From an uncultured Bacteroidales bacterium (GTDB lineage: Bacteria; Bacteroidota; Bacteroidia; Bacteroidales; Paludibacteraceae): 11,054 nucleotides of DNA. Both the position numbers and the translations under genes were made by a program. Every line of letters begins with the position of its first letter. Position 1 is the stretch's first letter. Location: contig CALGCU010000203.1 in the NCBI GenBank assembly GCA_937886455.1, positions 1 through 11,054 on the forward strand. Direction: 5' to 3'. Below, one piece after another: positions 1 through 7,689 of the stretch. The notes under the pieces were generated by a model that made no database searches, was not told the origin of the DNA, and worked only from the letters and a program-made list of their open reading frames with translations.

Positions 1-236
1 ACAAACCAAGCAAAAAATCGCTAGTTCGTTAGGCTAATTATTCTTTCTGAGCGCTCGTTGTTTTGTTACGAGCGCAATAGTTGTTAATCGGGAGAAATGG
101 GAGTTATTTTAATAACCCTATATTCTGCGTTCCGTTTGCACTTTGCACTATCTTTATAGAAGATTCTTGAATGAATCAAGCGAAGAAGTTCGAGCGGGCT
201 GCGGTTCGGAAATATCAAAAATTAAGTGAACTTATT
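1..236. other. Intergenic leader upstream of the dnaE promoter
   Basis: No convincing gene is seen. The stretch holds an 8-bp GC-rich hairpin (51-58 pairing with 68-75), a weaker imperfect hairpin at about 99-119, and a 13-base sequence TTGCACTATCTTT (143-155) that recurs at 255-267 inside the dnaE promoter. A short reading frame (171-284) overlaps the promoter and looks spurious. The first 36 bases could be the tail of an upstream gene, since two frames close there (stops at 22-24 and 35-37), but nothing identifies one. Confidence 0.6.
51..75. terminator. Possible terminator hairpin at left edge
   Basis: GCGCTCGT (51-58) pairs perfectly with ACGAGCGC (68-75) around a 9-nt T-rich loop. There is no clean T-run directly after it on either strand, so intrinsic termination of a gene to the left is only a guess. 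The GC-rich stem stands out in an AT-rich region. Confidence 0.3.
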
Positions 237-268
237 TTTGCTATTTCTCTCACCTTGCACTATCTTTG
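237..268 (+). promoter_or_regulatory. Bacteroidota-type promoter for dnaE
   Basis: A TTTG -33 element (237-240) is followed after 20 nt by TATCTTTG (261-268), a full match to the TAnnTTTG -7 consensus of the Bacteroidota primary sigma factor. Transcription would begin near 275, giving an AT-rich leader of about 60 nt before the dnaE ATG at 336. No Shine-Dalgarno sequence is visible, as is usual in this phylum. Confidence 0.75.
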
Positions 269-335
269 CAAAAGAGAGATATAATAGTTAATCCACAGTA
301 TAATTACCTAATAACGAGCAAATTAATAAAATTCT

Positions 336-3300
336 ATGAGTTTCGTACACCTACACGTTCACACTCACTATTCCATTCTTGACGGAATGTCTAAGATATC
401 AGCCTTAGTCGACAAATGTTTACAAAACAACATGCCGGCTATAGCCATTACCGACCATGGCTCCATGTTTGGGATCAAAGAATTTTTGGACTATGTGGAC
501 AAGAAAAATGGTGGATACAAGGGAGAAATCAAAAAACTTAAAGAAACTTTAAAGGAAAAGAGTAAAGAAGAGGCTACTCCTGAACAAGAAGAAGAGGTGA
601 AACAATTGACTCAACAAATTGAGGAGTTGCAACAAAAATGTTTCAAGCCTATTGTGGGTGTTGAGGCGTATTGTGCGCGTAGATCACTGACTAAGAAAGA
701 GTTGAAGGAAGATGGTAGTGGGTGGCACCTTGTTTTGCTTGCAAAGAATAAGAAAGGATATCAAAACCTCTGTAAACTTGTTTCTAAATCATGGATCGAC
801 GGCTATTATTATCGTCCTCGTATTGATAAAGAATTGCTTGAACAATACCACGAAGGTTTGATTGTATCGTCGGCATGTCTGGGAGGGGAAGTTCCTCAAA
901 AAATCATGCAAGGTAACATTGAAGGTGCAGAGGAAGCTATTATGTGGTTTAAGAACATTTGGGGGGATGATTTTTATTTGGAGGTACAACGCCACGAAAC
1001 AAATAACCCTGATGCAGACCAGACTACCTATGAGAAACAAAAGGAAGTAAACAATGTGATTTTTCAATTGGCTGAAAAGACCAACACCAAGGTGATAGCG
1101 ACGAATGACGTCCATTTTGTGGAAGAGGAACATGCTGAAGCACACGACCACTTGATTTGCTTGAGCACATCTGCCGAATTGCACGATTCCAAACGCATGC
1201 GCTACACCAAACAAGAATGGCTTAAAACACCCGAACAGATGGCTGAGATATTCTCCGACCATCCGGAGATACTCACCAACACACTGGAAATCGCTCAGAA
1301 AGTGGAAGTGTATAGTATAGACTCCCCTCCCCTCATGCCTAAATTTGATATCCCTGCTGAATTTGGAACAGAGGAAGAATATCGACAAAAATACACAGAA
1401 CAACAACTTTTTGACGAGTTTACACAAGACGAAAAAGGGAATGTTGTGCTCTCACAAGAAAAAGCCGAAAAGAAGGTAGAAACATTGGGAGGATATGACA
1501 AACTATACCGCATCAAGCTTGAAGCGGATTATCTTGCCAAATTAGCATGGGAAGGGGCAGCAAAACGATATGGAGAGATAACAGAGGAGATACGTGAACG
1601 TATTAACTTTGAGCTCTATATCATGAAGACAATGGGTTTTCCTGGCTACTTCCTGATTGTGCAAGATTTCATCCAAGCTGCACGCAACATGGGAGTGTCA
1701 GTAGGACCCGGACGTGGCTCGGCTGCGGGTTCTGTGGTGGCATATTGTCTAAAAATCACAGACATCAATCCTCTGGAATATGACCTTCTGTTTGAACGTT
1801 TCTTAAACCCAGACCGTATCTCACTTCCCGATATTGATATTGATTTTGATGACGACGGAAGAGCCTCTGTATTACAATGGGTAACCGAGAAATATGGTAA
1901 GGAAAAGGTGGCTCATATCATTACCTATGGAACCATGGCTACCAAGTCATCTATCAAAGATGTTGGCCGAGTGCAAGGTGTGCCCTTGAAAGACGTGATA
2001 GACCTCACTAAGATGGTACCCGACAAGTTTGGTGAGAAAGAGATGGACAAAGCCACACAAAAGATACCCAAAGTTAACCTTACCAATTGTTTCAAGTATG
2101 TACCGGAATTGCGCGAGAAACGTTTTTCTACAGACAAAAGCATTTCAGACACACTGAAGTATGCCGAAATGCTGGAAGGCACTGTGCGCCAAACCGGAGT
2201 TCATGCATGCGGTGTGATTATTGGAGCTGATGACCTGACTAACTTTGCACCACTAAGCACAGCCAAAGAAAAAGGCACTAATGAAGACTTACTAGTGACA
2301 CAGTATGAGGGTTCTGTAATTGAATCAGTCGGGCTCATTAAAATGGACTTCTTGGGATTGAAAACGCTCTCCATCATCAAAGAAGCACTCTCTAACATAC
2401 GCAAATCAAGAAATGAGGAGCTGGACATTGACTCTATTCACAAAGATGATACACTGACATATCAACTCTTTGGAGAAGGGAAAACCATTGGAACATTCCA
2501 ATTTGAATCCCCTGGAATGCAAAAGCACTTAAAAGAGCTCAAGCCTACTACTTTTGAAGACCTCATTGCCATGAATGCCCTCTATCGACCGGGCCCAATG
2601 GACTATATTCCACAATTTATCGCCCGGAAACATGGTAGAGAGCCTATTGAGTATGACATTCCTGATATGGAAGTGTATTTGAAAGACACGTATGGCATCA
2701 CGGTTTATCAAGAACAGGTCATGTTGCTTTCAAGACTCTTGGCCGACTTCACCAGAGGGGAGTCGGACAACCTGCGTAAAGCGATGGGTAAGAAACTACG
2801 TGACAAACTAGACCAAATGAAGCCTGACTTCATATCCAGAGGTTCTGCAAAAGGTCATGACCCCAAAATATTAGACAAGATATGGAAAGACTGGGAAAAA
2901 TTTGCTTCCTATGCCTTCAATAAATCACACGCCACTTGCTATTCATGGGTAGCTTACCAAACAGCCTATTTGAAAGCACACTACCCTGCCGAGTTTATGG
3001 CAGCCAACTTGACTCGCAACAAGGATGACATCACTGAAGTGAGCAAGTTTATGAACGAATGTAGCAAGATGGGTATAAAGGTGCTTGAACCCGATGTAAA
3101 TGAGAGTGAACTCAACTTCACTGTTAATAAACACGGCAATATCCGATTTGGATTAGGCGGAATAAAAGGTGTGGGAGAAGGTGCTGTAGAAGCCATAGTA
3201 AAAGAACGTGAACAAAACGGTAGGTACACAGATATCTATAACTTTGTAGAGCGCGTCAATCTATCAACTTGCAACAGAAAAACGATAGAAAACCTCGTAC

Positions 3301-4220
3301 TCGCGGGAGCATTCGATTGCTTTGATAACTTTGAAAGAGAACAAATGTTTGAAGTCAATGCAAAAGAAGAGAGCGTATTAGAACTGCTGATAAGATATGG
3401 TAACAGATATCAACAAGACCAAAGCATGCAGCAGAACACACTCTTCGGTGATATAGGGATGGGTGCGGTTATTTCTAAACCAGAGTTGCCTAAGGTGGAG
3501 AAATGGTCAATGATAGAGCGGCTCAACAAAGAGAAAGATTGCATAGGCATGTACATATCTTCTCACCCCTTAGATGAATACAAAGTTGTGTTCCAACAAG
3601 TGTGTAACATCACATCTGCCCAATTATCTAATAATTTAGAACCGCTATATGGGAAGAAACTAATCTTTGGAGGAATGGTGACAGACGCCTTGAATGCAGT
3701 TAGTTCAAAGACTGGTAAGCCCTTTGGGAAACTCACTTTCAATGACTATGTGGGTTCATATGAAATAGCATTTTTCGGCAAAGATTACATTGACTTTAAT
3801 AAATATATCGCCAAAGGTCTTTATTTACTCTTTGTAGCCACAGTACAGAAGAAAGGCGAAGATTGGAAGTATTATAAACCCAAGCCCGGTGAACCTGTAG
3901 AATATCAACTAAAAGTAACTAAAATATATCCGCTGTCAGAAACACCACTTGATACTTTCATCAAACAAGTCAACCTAAAGATTCCCTTCCAAAATGTGAA
4001 TGGAATTCTAATTGACAACCTAACTGCTATCCTTAACAACACTAAACAAGAAGGAAAAATACCTTTGTGGCTACATCTATACGATAAAAATAAAGAATTC
4101 ATCCATGTGGATAGCATGTGTCAGCTACAACAATTAGAGCTCAACAATGAACAATATGAAGCACTCATGCAGGCACAGAAAGATGAAGAACTCACTTTTA
4201 CAATAGAGCGCAAAATATAA
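336..4220 (+). CDS. dnaE: DNA polymerase III subunit alpha
   Basis: Catalytic subunit of the replicative DNA polymerase III holoenzyme, cytoplasmic. It is 1294 residues long, longer than the 1160 of E. coli, in part through a charged coiled-coil-like insert (about 58-104) inside the N-terminal PHP domain. PHP metal-ligand positions look intact: H7, H9, D16, H41, E110, H131, C181, D258 and H260. The polymerase core shows GPGRGSAAGS (457-466), PDIDIDF with catalytic D499 and D501, and the third catalytic Asp D671 in IKMDFLGL. A Gln-Asn-Thr-Leu-Phe motif (1033-1037) matches the internal beta-clamp binding site, and an OB-fold region follows (about 1105-1160). The ATG at 336 sits downstream of a good promoter and gives the expected FVHLHVHT beginning. 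mtgA follows after 20 nt. Identity is secure; PHP activity is inferred. Confidence 0.97.
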   Translation: MSFVHLHVHTHYSILDGMSKISALVDKCLQNNMPAIAITDHGSMFGIKEFLDYVDKKNGGYKGEIKKLKETLKEKSKEEATPEQEEEVKQLTQQIEELQQKCFKPIVGVEAYCARRSLTKKELKEDGSGWHLVLLAKNKKGYQNLCKLVSKSWIDGYYYRPRIDKELLEQYHEGLIVSSACLGGEVPQKIMQGNIEGAEEAIMWFKNIWGDDFYLEVQRHETNNPDADQTTYEKQKEVNNVIFQLAEKTNTKVIATNDVHFVEEEHAEAHDHLICLSTSAELHDSKRMRYTKQEWLKTPEQMAEIFSDHPEILTNTLEIAQKVEVYSIDSPPLMPKFDIPAEFGTEEEYRQKYTEQQLFDEFTQDEKGNVVLSQEKAEKKVETLGGYDKLYRIKLEADYLAKLAWEGAAKRYGEITEEIRERINFELYIMKTMGFPGYFLIVQDFIQAARNMGVSVGPGRGSAAGSVVAYCLKITDINPLEYDLLFERFLNPDRISLPDIDIDFDDDGRASVLQWVTEKYGKEKVAHIITYGTMATKSSIKDVGRVQGVPLKDVIDLTKMVPDKFGEKEMDKATQKIPKVNLTNCFKYVPELREKRFSTDKSISDTLKYAEMLEGTVRQTGVHACGVIIGADDLTNFAPLSTAKEKGTNEDLLVTQYEGSVIESVGLIKMDFLGLKTLSIIKEALSNIRKSRNEELDIDSIHKDDTLTYQLFGEGKTIGTFQFESPGMQKHLKELKPTTFEDLIAMNALYRPGPMDYIPQFIARKHGREPIEYDIPDMEVYLKDTYGITVYQEQVMLLSRLLADFTRGESDNLRKAMGKKLRDKLDQMKPDFISRGSAKGHDPKILDKIWKDWEKFASYAFNKSHATCYSWVAYQTAYLKAHYPAEFMAANLTRNKDDITEVSKFMNECSKMGIKVLEPDVNESELNFTVNKHGNIRFGLGGIKGVGEGAVEAIVKEREQNGRYTDIYNFVERVNLSTCNRKTIENLVLAGAFDCFDNFEREQMFEVNAKEESVLELLIRYGNRYQQDQSMQQNTLFGDIGMGAVISKPELPKVEKWSMIERLNKEKDCIGMYISSHPLDEYKVVFQQVCNITSAQLSNNLEPLYGKKLIFGGMVTDALNAVSSKTGKPFGKLTFNDYVGSYEIAFFGKDYIDFNKYIAKGLYLLFVATVQKKGEDWKYYKPKPGEPVEYQLKVTKIYPLSETPLDTFIKQVNLKIPFQNVNGILIDNLTAILNNTKQEGKIPLWLHLYDKNKEFIHVDSMCQLQQLELNNEQYEALMQAQKDEELTFTIERKI

Positions 4221-4240
4221 CCTCCTGGTAAGTAAGTTTG

Positions 4241-4972
4241 ATGAAGAACAAAAATAAAAAAAGAAGAAACAAATCCTGGCTAAAACGCTGCTTGCTGTGG
4301 TTGGGCGCACTACTTATGGGGGGATTCGTCTTAAGCATAGGAGTGGTAGTACTCTATAAGTATGTGCCAGTCAATTACACGCCACTCATGTTGATTCGTT
4401 CATGTGAAGCCCTAAAGAATGGCAAGAAGGTAGAACGTCATCATCAATGGACTCCGATAGAACAGATATCACCTCACATGGTGCGTGCTGTAATGGCCTC
4501 AGAAGATAATCTTTTTCTACAACACCACGGATTCTCTATCAAACAGATAAAGCTCGCTATAGAAGAGAAACAAAGCGGTAAACGCATACGAGGAGGAAGT
4601 ACAATATCCCAACAAACAGCAAAGAATGCGTTTCTTACACCCAGCAAAACCTATATTCGCAAAGCGTTTGAGGCCTATTTCACTGTATTGATAGAACTCA
4701 TTTGGGGCAAAGAAAGGATAATGGAAGTCTATTTGAATATTATTGAAATGGGAGACGGAATATATGGTATCTCAGCCGCCAGTGAAATCTACTTCCACAC
4801 AACACCTGCGCGTCTCAACCCTGCACAGTCAGCCCTAATAGCTGTATGCCTGCCCAACCCAAGAGTGATGTCACCTAAAAATCCTTCTAATTACGTTAGA
4901 AAGCGACAAAGACAAATTCTCAACCTTATGCCTAAACTTGGAAAGATTGATTTGCAAAATCCACAAAAATAA
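4241..4972 (+). CDS. mtgA: Monofunctional biosynthetic peptidoglycan transglycosylase (GT51)
   Basis: Polymerises lipid II into glycan strands at the outer face of the inner membrane. It is 243 residues long, the usual size for monofunctional GT51 enzymes, and has no transpeptidase domain. A basic N-terminus (1-16) precedes one membrane segment (about 17-39). GT51 motifs are present in order: SEDNLFLQHHG with catalytic E88, GGSTISQQTAKN (118-129), RKAFEAYF (140-147) and the GKERIMEVYLN...EMG block with E169. I chose the ATG at 4241 over the TTG three bases upstream. Only 20 nt separate it from the dnaE stop and no promoter is seen, so it is probably translated from the dnaE message. No terminator is obvious after it. 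GT51 assignment is firm; the physiological partner is unknown. Confidence 0.93.
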   Translation: MKNKNKKRRNKSWLKRCLLWLGALLMGGFVLSIGVVVLYKYVPVNYTPLMLIRSCEALKNGKKVERHHQWTPIEQISPHMVRAVMASEDNLFLQHHGFSIKQIKLAIEEKQSGKRIRGGSTISQQTAKNAFLTPSKTYIRKAFEAYFTVLIELIWGKERIMEVYLNIIEMGDGIYGISAASEIYFHTTPARLNPAQSALIAVCLPNPRVMSPKNPSNYVRKRQRQILNLMPKLGKIDLQNPQK

Positions 4973-5152
4973 ATTAGCCATCATAATACACCATTCCATA
5001 GCAATAAAATTCTTACACATCTTGCTTTGTAGCAAACCAGAAATAAGGTTCGGAATAATCAAATAGAAATTTTTATGTCTGTTTATTTGCCTTTCACTAT
5101 CCACGTAGAAGTCAGTATGTAGTTTTATACATCAAGATTAAGTACACATATT
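4973..5152. other. Intergenic region mtgA-pepT with decayed promoter-like sequence
   Basis: No gene is supported here. GGTTCGGAA (5047-5055) followed by an A/T-rich run and TTTCACTATC (5092-5101) resembles the sequence leading into the dnaE promoter (GGTTCGGAA 203-211, then TGCACTATC). At this copy the -7 box is broken: TATCCACG (5098-5105) in place of TATCTTTG. A small hairpin, TTGCT 5022-5026 with AGCAA 5031-5035, has no T-run, so no terminator for mtgA can be called. Confidence 0.5.
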
Positions 5153-5184
5153 CTTGCTTCTTCGCTTACGTTTCACTATCTTTG
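5153..5184 (+). promoter_or_regulatory. Bacteroidota-type promoter for pepT
   Basis: TTG (5154-5156) lies 20 nt before TATCTTTG (5177-5184), a perfect TAnnTTTG -7 element. Initiation near 5191 would leave a leader of about 20 nt before the ATG at 5211. The promoter decides the pepT start: the in-frame TTG at 5154 is itself part of the -33 element and would lie upstream of the message. Confidence 0.72.
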
Positions 5185-5210
5185 CAAAACATCTGATAAT
5201 ACATGTAGAT

Positions 5211-6434
5211 ATGGATATTACATCACGTTTTCTTAAGTATGTAAGTTTTCTCACCACGTCGGATGAGAACACACGCATGAACCCCAGCACACCGGGACAA
5301 ATGGTATTTGCACGCTACTTGGCTGAAGAACTCAAATCTATTGGTTTAGTGGATATTGAGTTAGACAAGAATGGCTATTTAATGGCAACTTTACCTGCTA
5401 ATTGTGAAACATCACTTCCAACACTCGGATTTATTGCCCATCTGGACACAAGCCCAGAGATGAGTGGCAAACATGTTCAACCTCGCATAGTGGAAAAGTA
5501 TCAAGGTGAAGACATTGTGTTGAACGAAGAGGAAAACATTATTCTGGAGACAGAAAAATATCCGGAAATACTACAATATATAGGACAAGACATCATTGTT
5601 ACAAACGGTAAGACACTGCTTGGTGCAGATGACAAAGCGGGTATTGCTGAAATTGTCACAGCGATGGAATATCTCATTGCCCATCCGGAAATTAAACACG
5701 GAAAGATTCGTGTAGGTTTTACACCGGATGAAGAAATTGGGGAAGGTGCAGATCACTTTGACGTAGCTAAGTTTGGTGCGGATTGGGCCTACGCCATAGA
5801 TGGTGGAGAAATTGGTGAATTGAAATATGAAAATTTCAATGCCGCTTCTGCAAAAATTACCATCAAGGGACTTAATGTACATCCGGGTTATGCAAAAGAT
5901 AAAATGCGTAATTCTATGCTCATAGCGCATGAACTGATTGGCATGCTTCCTGCAGAGGAAGTTCCTGAGCACACAGCTAACTACGAAGGTTTCTATCACC
6001 TAATCCACATGCAAGGCAGTGTGGAAGAGACTACTCTCAGTTATATCATCCGCGACCACGACCGTCAAAAGTTTGAGGCTCGCAAGATTGAAATCCAAAA
6101 GATAGTTGATAAACTTAATAATGTTTATGGTGCAGAAACAGCTGTTGTAGAAATAAAAGATCAATACTACAACATGCGCGAGAAGATTGAACCTGTGATG
6201 CATATCATCGACCTTGCTGCTGATGCCATGAAGGCTGTAGGTGTCACTCCTTCTGTGAAACCTATTCGTGGGGGTACTGATGGTGCTCGTCTATCATTTG
6301 AAGGTCTTCCTTGTCCTAACATATTTACCGGAGGACATAACTTCCATGGTCGCTTTGAATATCTACCTATCCAAAGCATGGAAAAAGCGATGGCTGTTGT
6401 TGTGAAGATTATTGAAATGGTGGCAACAGCATAA
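5211..6434 (+). CDS. pepT: Peptidase T (tripeptide aminopeptidase, M20B)
   Basis: Cytoplasmic di-zinc exopeptidase that removes the N-terminal residue from tripeptides. It is 407 residues long, matching the E. coli enzyme (about 408). All M20 metal and catalytic positions are visible: H77 and D79 in FIAHLDTSPEMSG, bridging D140 in LGADDKAG, the E174-E175 pair in TPDEEIGEGADHFD, D197 in YAIDGGEIGE, and H379 in GGHNFHGRFE. The lid/dimerisation domain lies between about 205 and 320, containing NVHPGYAKDKMRN. The ATG at 5211 gives the family-typical beginning (MDITSRFLKYVSF). A longer frame from TTG 5154 would read through the promoter and is rejected. gcvT follows after 78 nt without a visible promoter or terminator, suggesting co-transcription. 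Confidence 0.96.
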   Translation: MDITSRFLKYVSFLTTSDENTRMNPSTPGQMVFARYLAEELKSIGLVDIELDKNGYLMATLPANCETSLPTLGFIAHLDTSPEMSGKHVQPRIVEKYQGEDIVLNEEENIILETEKYPEILQYIGQDIIVTNGKTLLGADDKAGIAEIVTAMEYLIAHPEIKHGKIRVGFTPDEEIGEGADHFDVAKFGADWAYAIDGGEIGELKYENFNAASAKITIKGLNVHPGYAKDKMRNSMLIAHELIGMLPAEEVPEHTANYEGFYHLIHMQGSVEETTLSYIIRDHDRQKFEARKIEIQKIVDKLNNVYGAETAVVEIKDQYYNMREKIEPVMHIIDLAADAMKAVGVTPSVKPIRGGTDGARLSFEGLPCPNIFTGGHNFHGRFEYLPIQSMEKAMAVVVKIIEMVATA

Positions 6435-6512
6435 TTCATAAAGGAAATTATATTAATTAACAAGATAATAAAAATAAAATAGAATACTTAACCACAACAA
6501 ATTTATAACACA

Positions 6513-7583
6513 ATGAAAACAACTCCGTTTACAGACATCCACATTGCTCTTGGAGCAAAAATGCATGAGTTTGCCGGCTATAACATGCCTATTGAATATC
6601 CTACAGGGATAAACAACGAACACCTTATTGTACGTAATGGTGTGGGCGTGTTTGACGTATCTCACATGGGTGAATTTTGGGTAAAAGGCGAACGAGCTAT
6701 TGAATACTTACAAAAAATTACCTCTAACGATGTGTCTAAGCTTACACCAGGAAAAGTGCAATACACTTGTTTCCCAAATGGAAAGGGTGGTATTATTGAC
6801 GACTTCTTGCTGTATCAATATTCAACCACTAAATTTTTATTGGTAGTTAACGCAGCCAATATTGAAAAGGACTGGAATTGGTGTGTATCCCACAACACAG
6901 AGGGAGTAACACTGGAAAATGCCTCTGACCGCATGGCTCAACTGGCAGTACAAGGTCCTAAAGCGACAGAAATGTTGCAAAAGTTAACTGACATTAACTT
7001 ATTTGAGATTCCTTACTACTCATTTAGAGAATGGACTTTTGCTGGTGCACGCCCTGTGATTATCAGTAACACCGGATATACAGGAGCCGGTGGTTTTGAG
7101 CTTTATTTCAATCCGGAAGATGGTAAACAAATCTGGGATGCTCTCTTTGAAGTAGGTGAAGAATATGGTTTGAAACCTATTGGACTTGGTGCTCGTGATA
7201 GTCTTCGTCTTGAAAAGGGATTCTGCTTGTATGGTAATGATATTGACGACACTACTTCACCTATTGAAGCCGGTTTAGGTTGGATTACAAAATTTGCTGA
7301 AGGCAAAAACTTTATCGACAGAGACCTTCTTTGGAAACAAAAGCAAGAAGGAACAACTCGTCGCTTGGTTCGTTTTGAACTCCAAGAAAGAGGTATTCCT
7401 CGTCATGGTTATGACATCGTTAATGCAGAAGGTGAAAAGATTGGCGTAGTTACTTCCGGTATTATGCTTCCTGGAACTAAGACCGGTATTGGTATGGGTT
7501 ATGTTCCTACTGCATTGGCAAAATCCGGTTGTGAATTCTTTGTAAAGATTCGCGACAAACAACTTTTGGCACGCGTTGTATAG
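6513..7583 (+). CDS. gcvT: Glycine cleavage system aminomethyltransferase (T-protein)
   Basis: Transfers the methylene group from the aminomethyl-lipoyl H-protein to tetrahydrofolate, releasing ammonia, in the cytoplasmic glycine cleavage system. It is 356 residues long, the family norm. Recognisable parts are the N-terminal HEFAGYNMPIEY (18-29), GVFDVSHMGE (45-54), the GGIIDD block with the conserved Asp at 96, QGPKA (147-151), the folate-region TGYTGAGGFEL (187-197), GLGARDSLRLEKG (224-236) and a C-terminal barrel with TSGIMLP and GIGMGYV. The usual Glu of GYTGE is Ala (A192). gcvH and gcvP are not in the window, so the rest of the complex must be encoded elsewhere. The ATG follows an A/T-rich leader without a Shine-Dalgarno sequence. 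Transcription ends at the hairpin starting at 7612. Confidence 0.95.
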   Translation: MKTTPFTDIHIALGAKMHEFAGYNMPIEYPTGINNEHLIVRNGVGVFDVSHMGEFWVKGERAIEYLQKITSNDVSKLTPGKVQYTCFPNGKGGIIDDFLLYQYSTTKFLLVVNAANIEKDWNWCVSHNTEGVTLENASDRMAQLAVQGPKATEMLQKLTDINLFEIPYYSFREWTFAGARPVIISNTGYTGAGGFELYFNPEDGKQIWDALFEVGEEYGLKPIGLGARDSLRLEKGFCLYGNDIDDTTSPIEAGLGWITKFAEGKNFIDRDLLWKQKQEGTTRRLVRFELQERGIPRHGYDIVNAEGEKIGVVTSGIMLPGTKTGIGMGYVPTALAKSGCEFFVKIRDKQLLARVV

Positions 7584-7611
7584 CTAAGACATCAACCTTA
7601 TTACTAGGTAT

Positions 7612-7648
7612 AAAAGAGGTCATTCTTTGTGGAATGACCTCTTTTTTG
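7612..7648. terminator. Terminator between convergent gcvT and rng
   Basis: A perfect 14-bp stem (7612-7625 with 7632-7645) closes a 6-nt loop TTTGTG. The stem carries GAGGTCATTC and its 3' flank forms a T6 run (7642-7647) on the + strand. The left arm begins with four A residues, so the reverse transcript also ends in Us and could terminate rng, less strongly. It sits 28 nt after gcvT and 42 nt beyond the rng stop. Confidence 0.9.
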
Positions 7649-7658
7649 ATTGACTGTC

Positions 7659-7684
7659 AGAGAAGTACTTTTCTACTCTTCTCT
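7659..7684. repeat. Small inverted repeat downstream of rng
   Basis: AGAGAAG (7659-7665) pairs with CTTCTCT (7678-7684) over a 12-nt loop, between the rng stop codon and the shared terminator. It could form a weak hairpin in the rng 3' end. There is no T-run, and it may be chance. Confidence 0.3.
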
Positions 7685-7689
7685 CATGT

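Noticed and set aside
171..284. 37-codon ORF beginning MNQAKKFERAAVRK and ending in YLCKREI
   Set aside because: It runs through the dnaE promoter: its C-terminus is simply the translated -7 sequence CACTATCTTTGCAAAAG. Its only upstream promoter candidate (TATCTTTA at 149-156) has a poor -33 element.
789..1427. 212-residue minus-strand ORF inside dnaE
   Set aside because: Antisense shadow of conserved dnaE coding sequence; the protein is low-complexity hydrophobic with no domain.
5154..5210. TTG-initiated N-terminal extension of pepT (19 residues)
   Set aside because: The extension covers the -33 and -7 promoter elements and is absent from the family; ATG 5211 gives the standard N-terminus.
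6435..6512. Glycine riboswitch or separate promoter before gcvT
   Set aside because: The 78-nt gap is A/T-rich, lacks a TAnnTTTG box and has no room or structure for a riboswitch aptamer.
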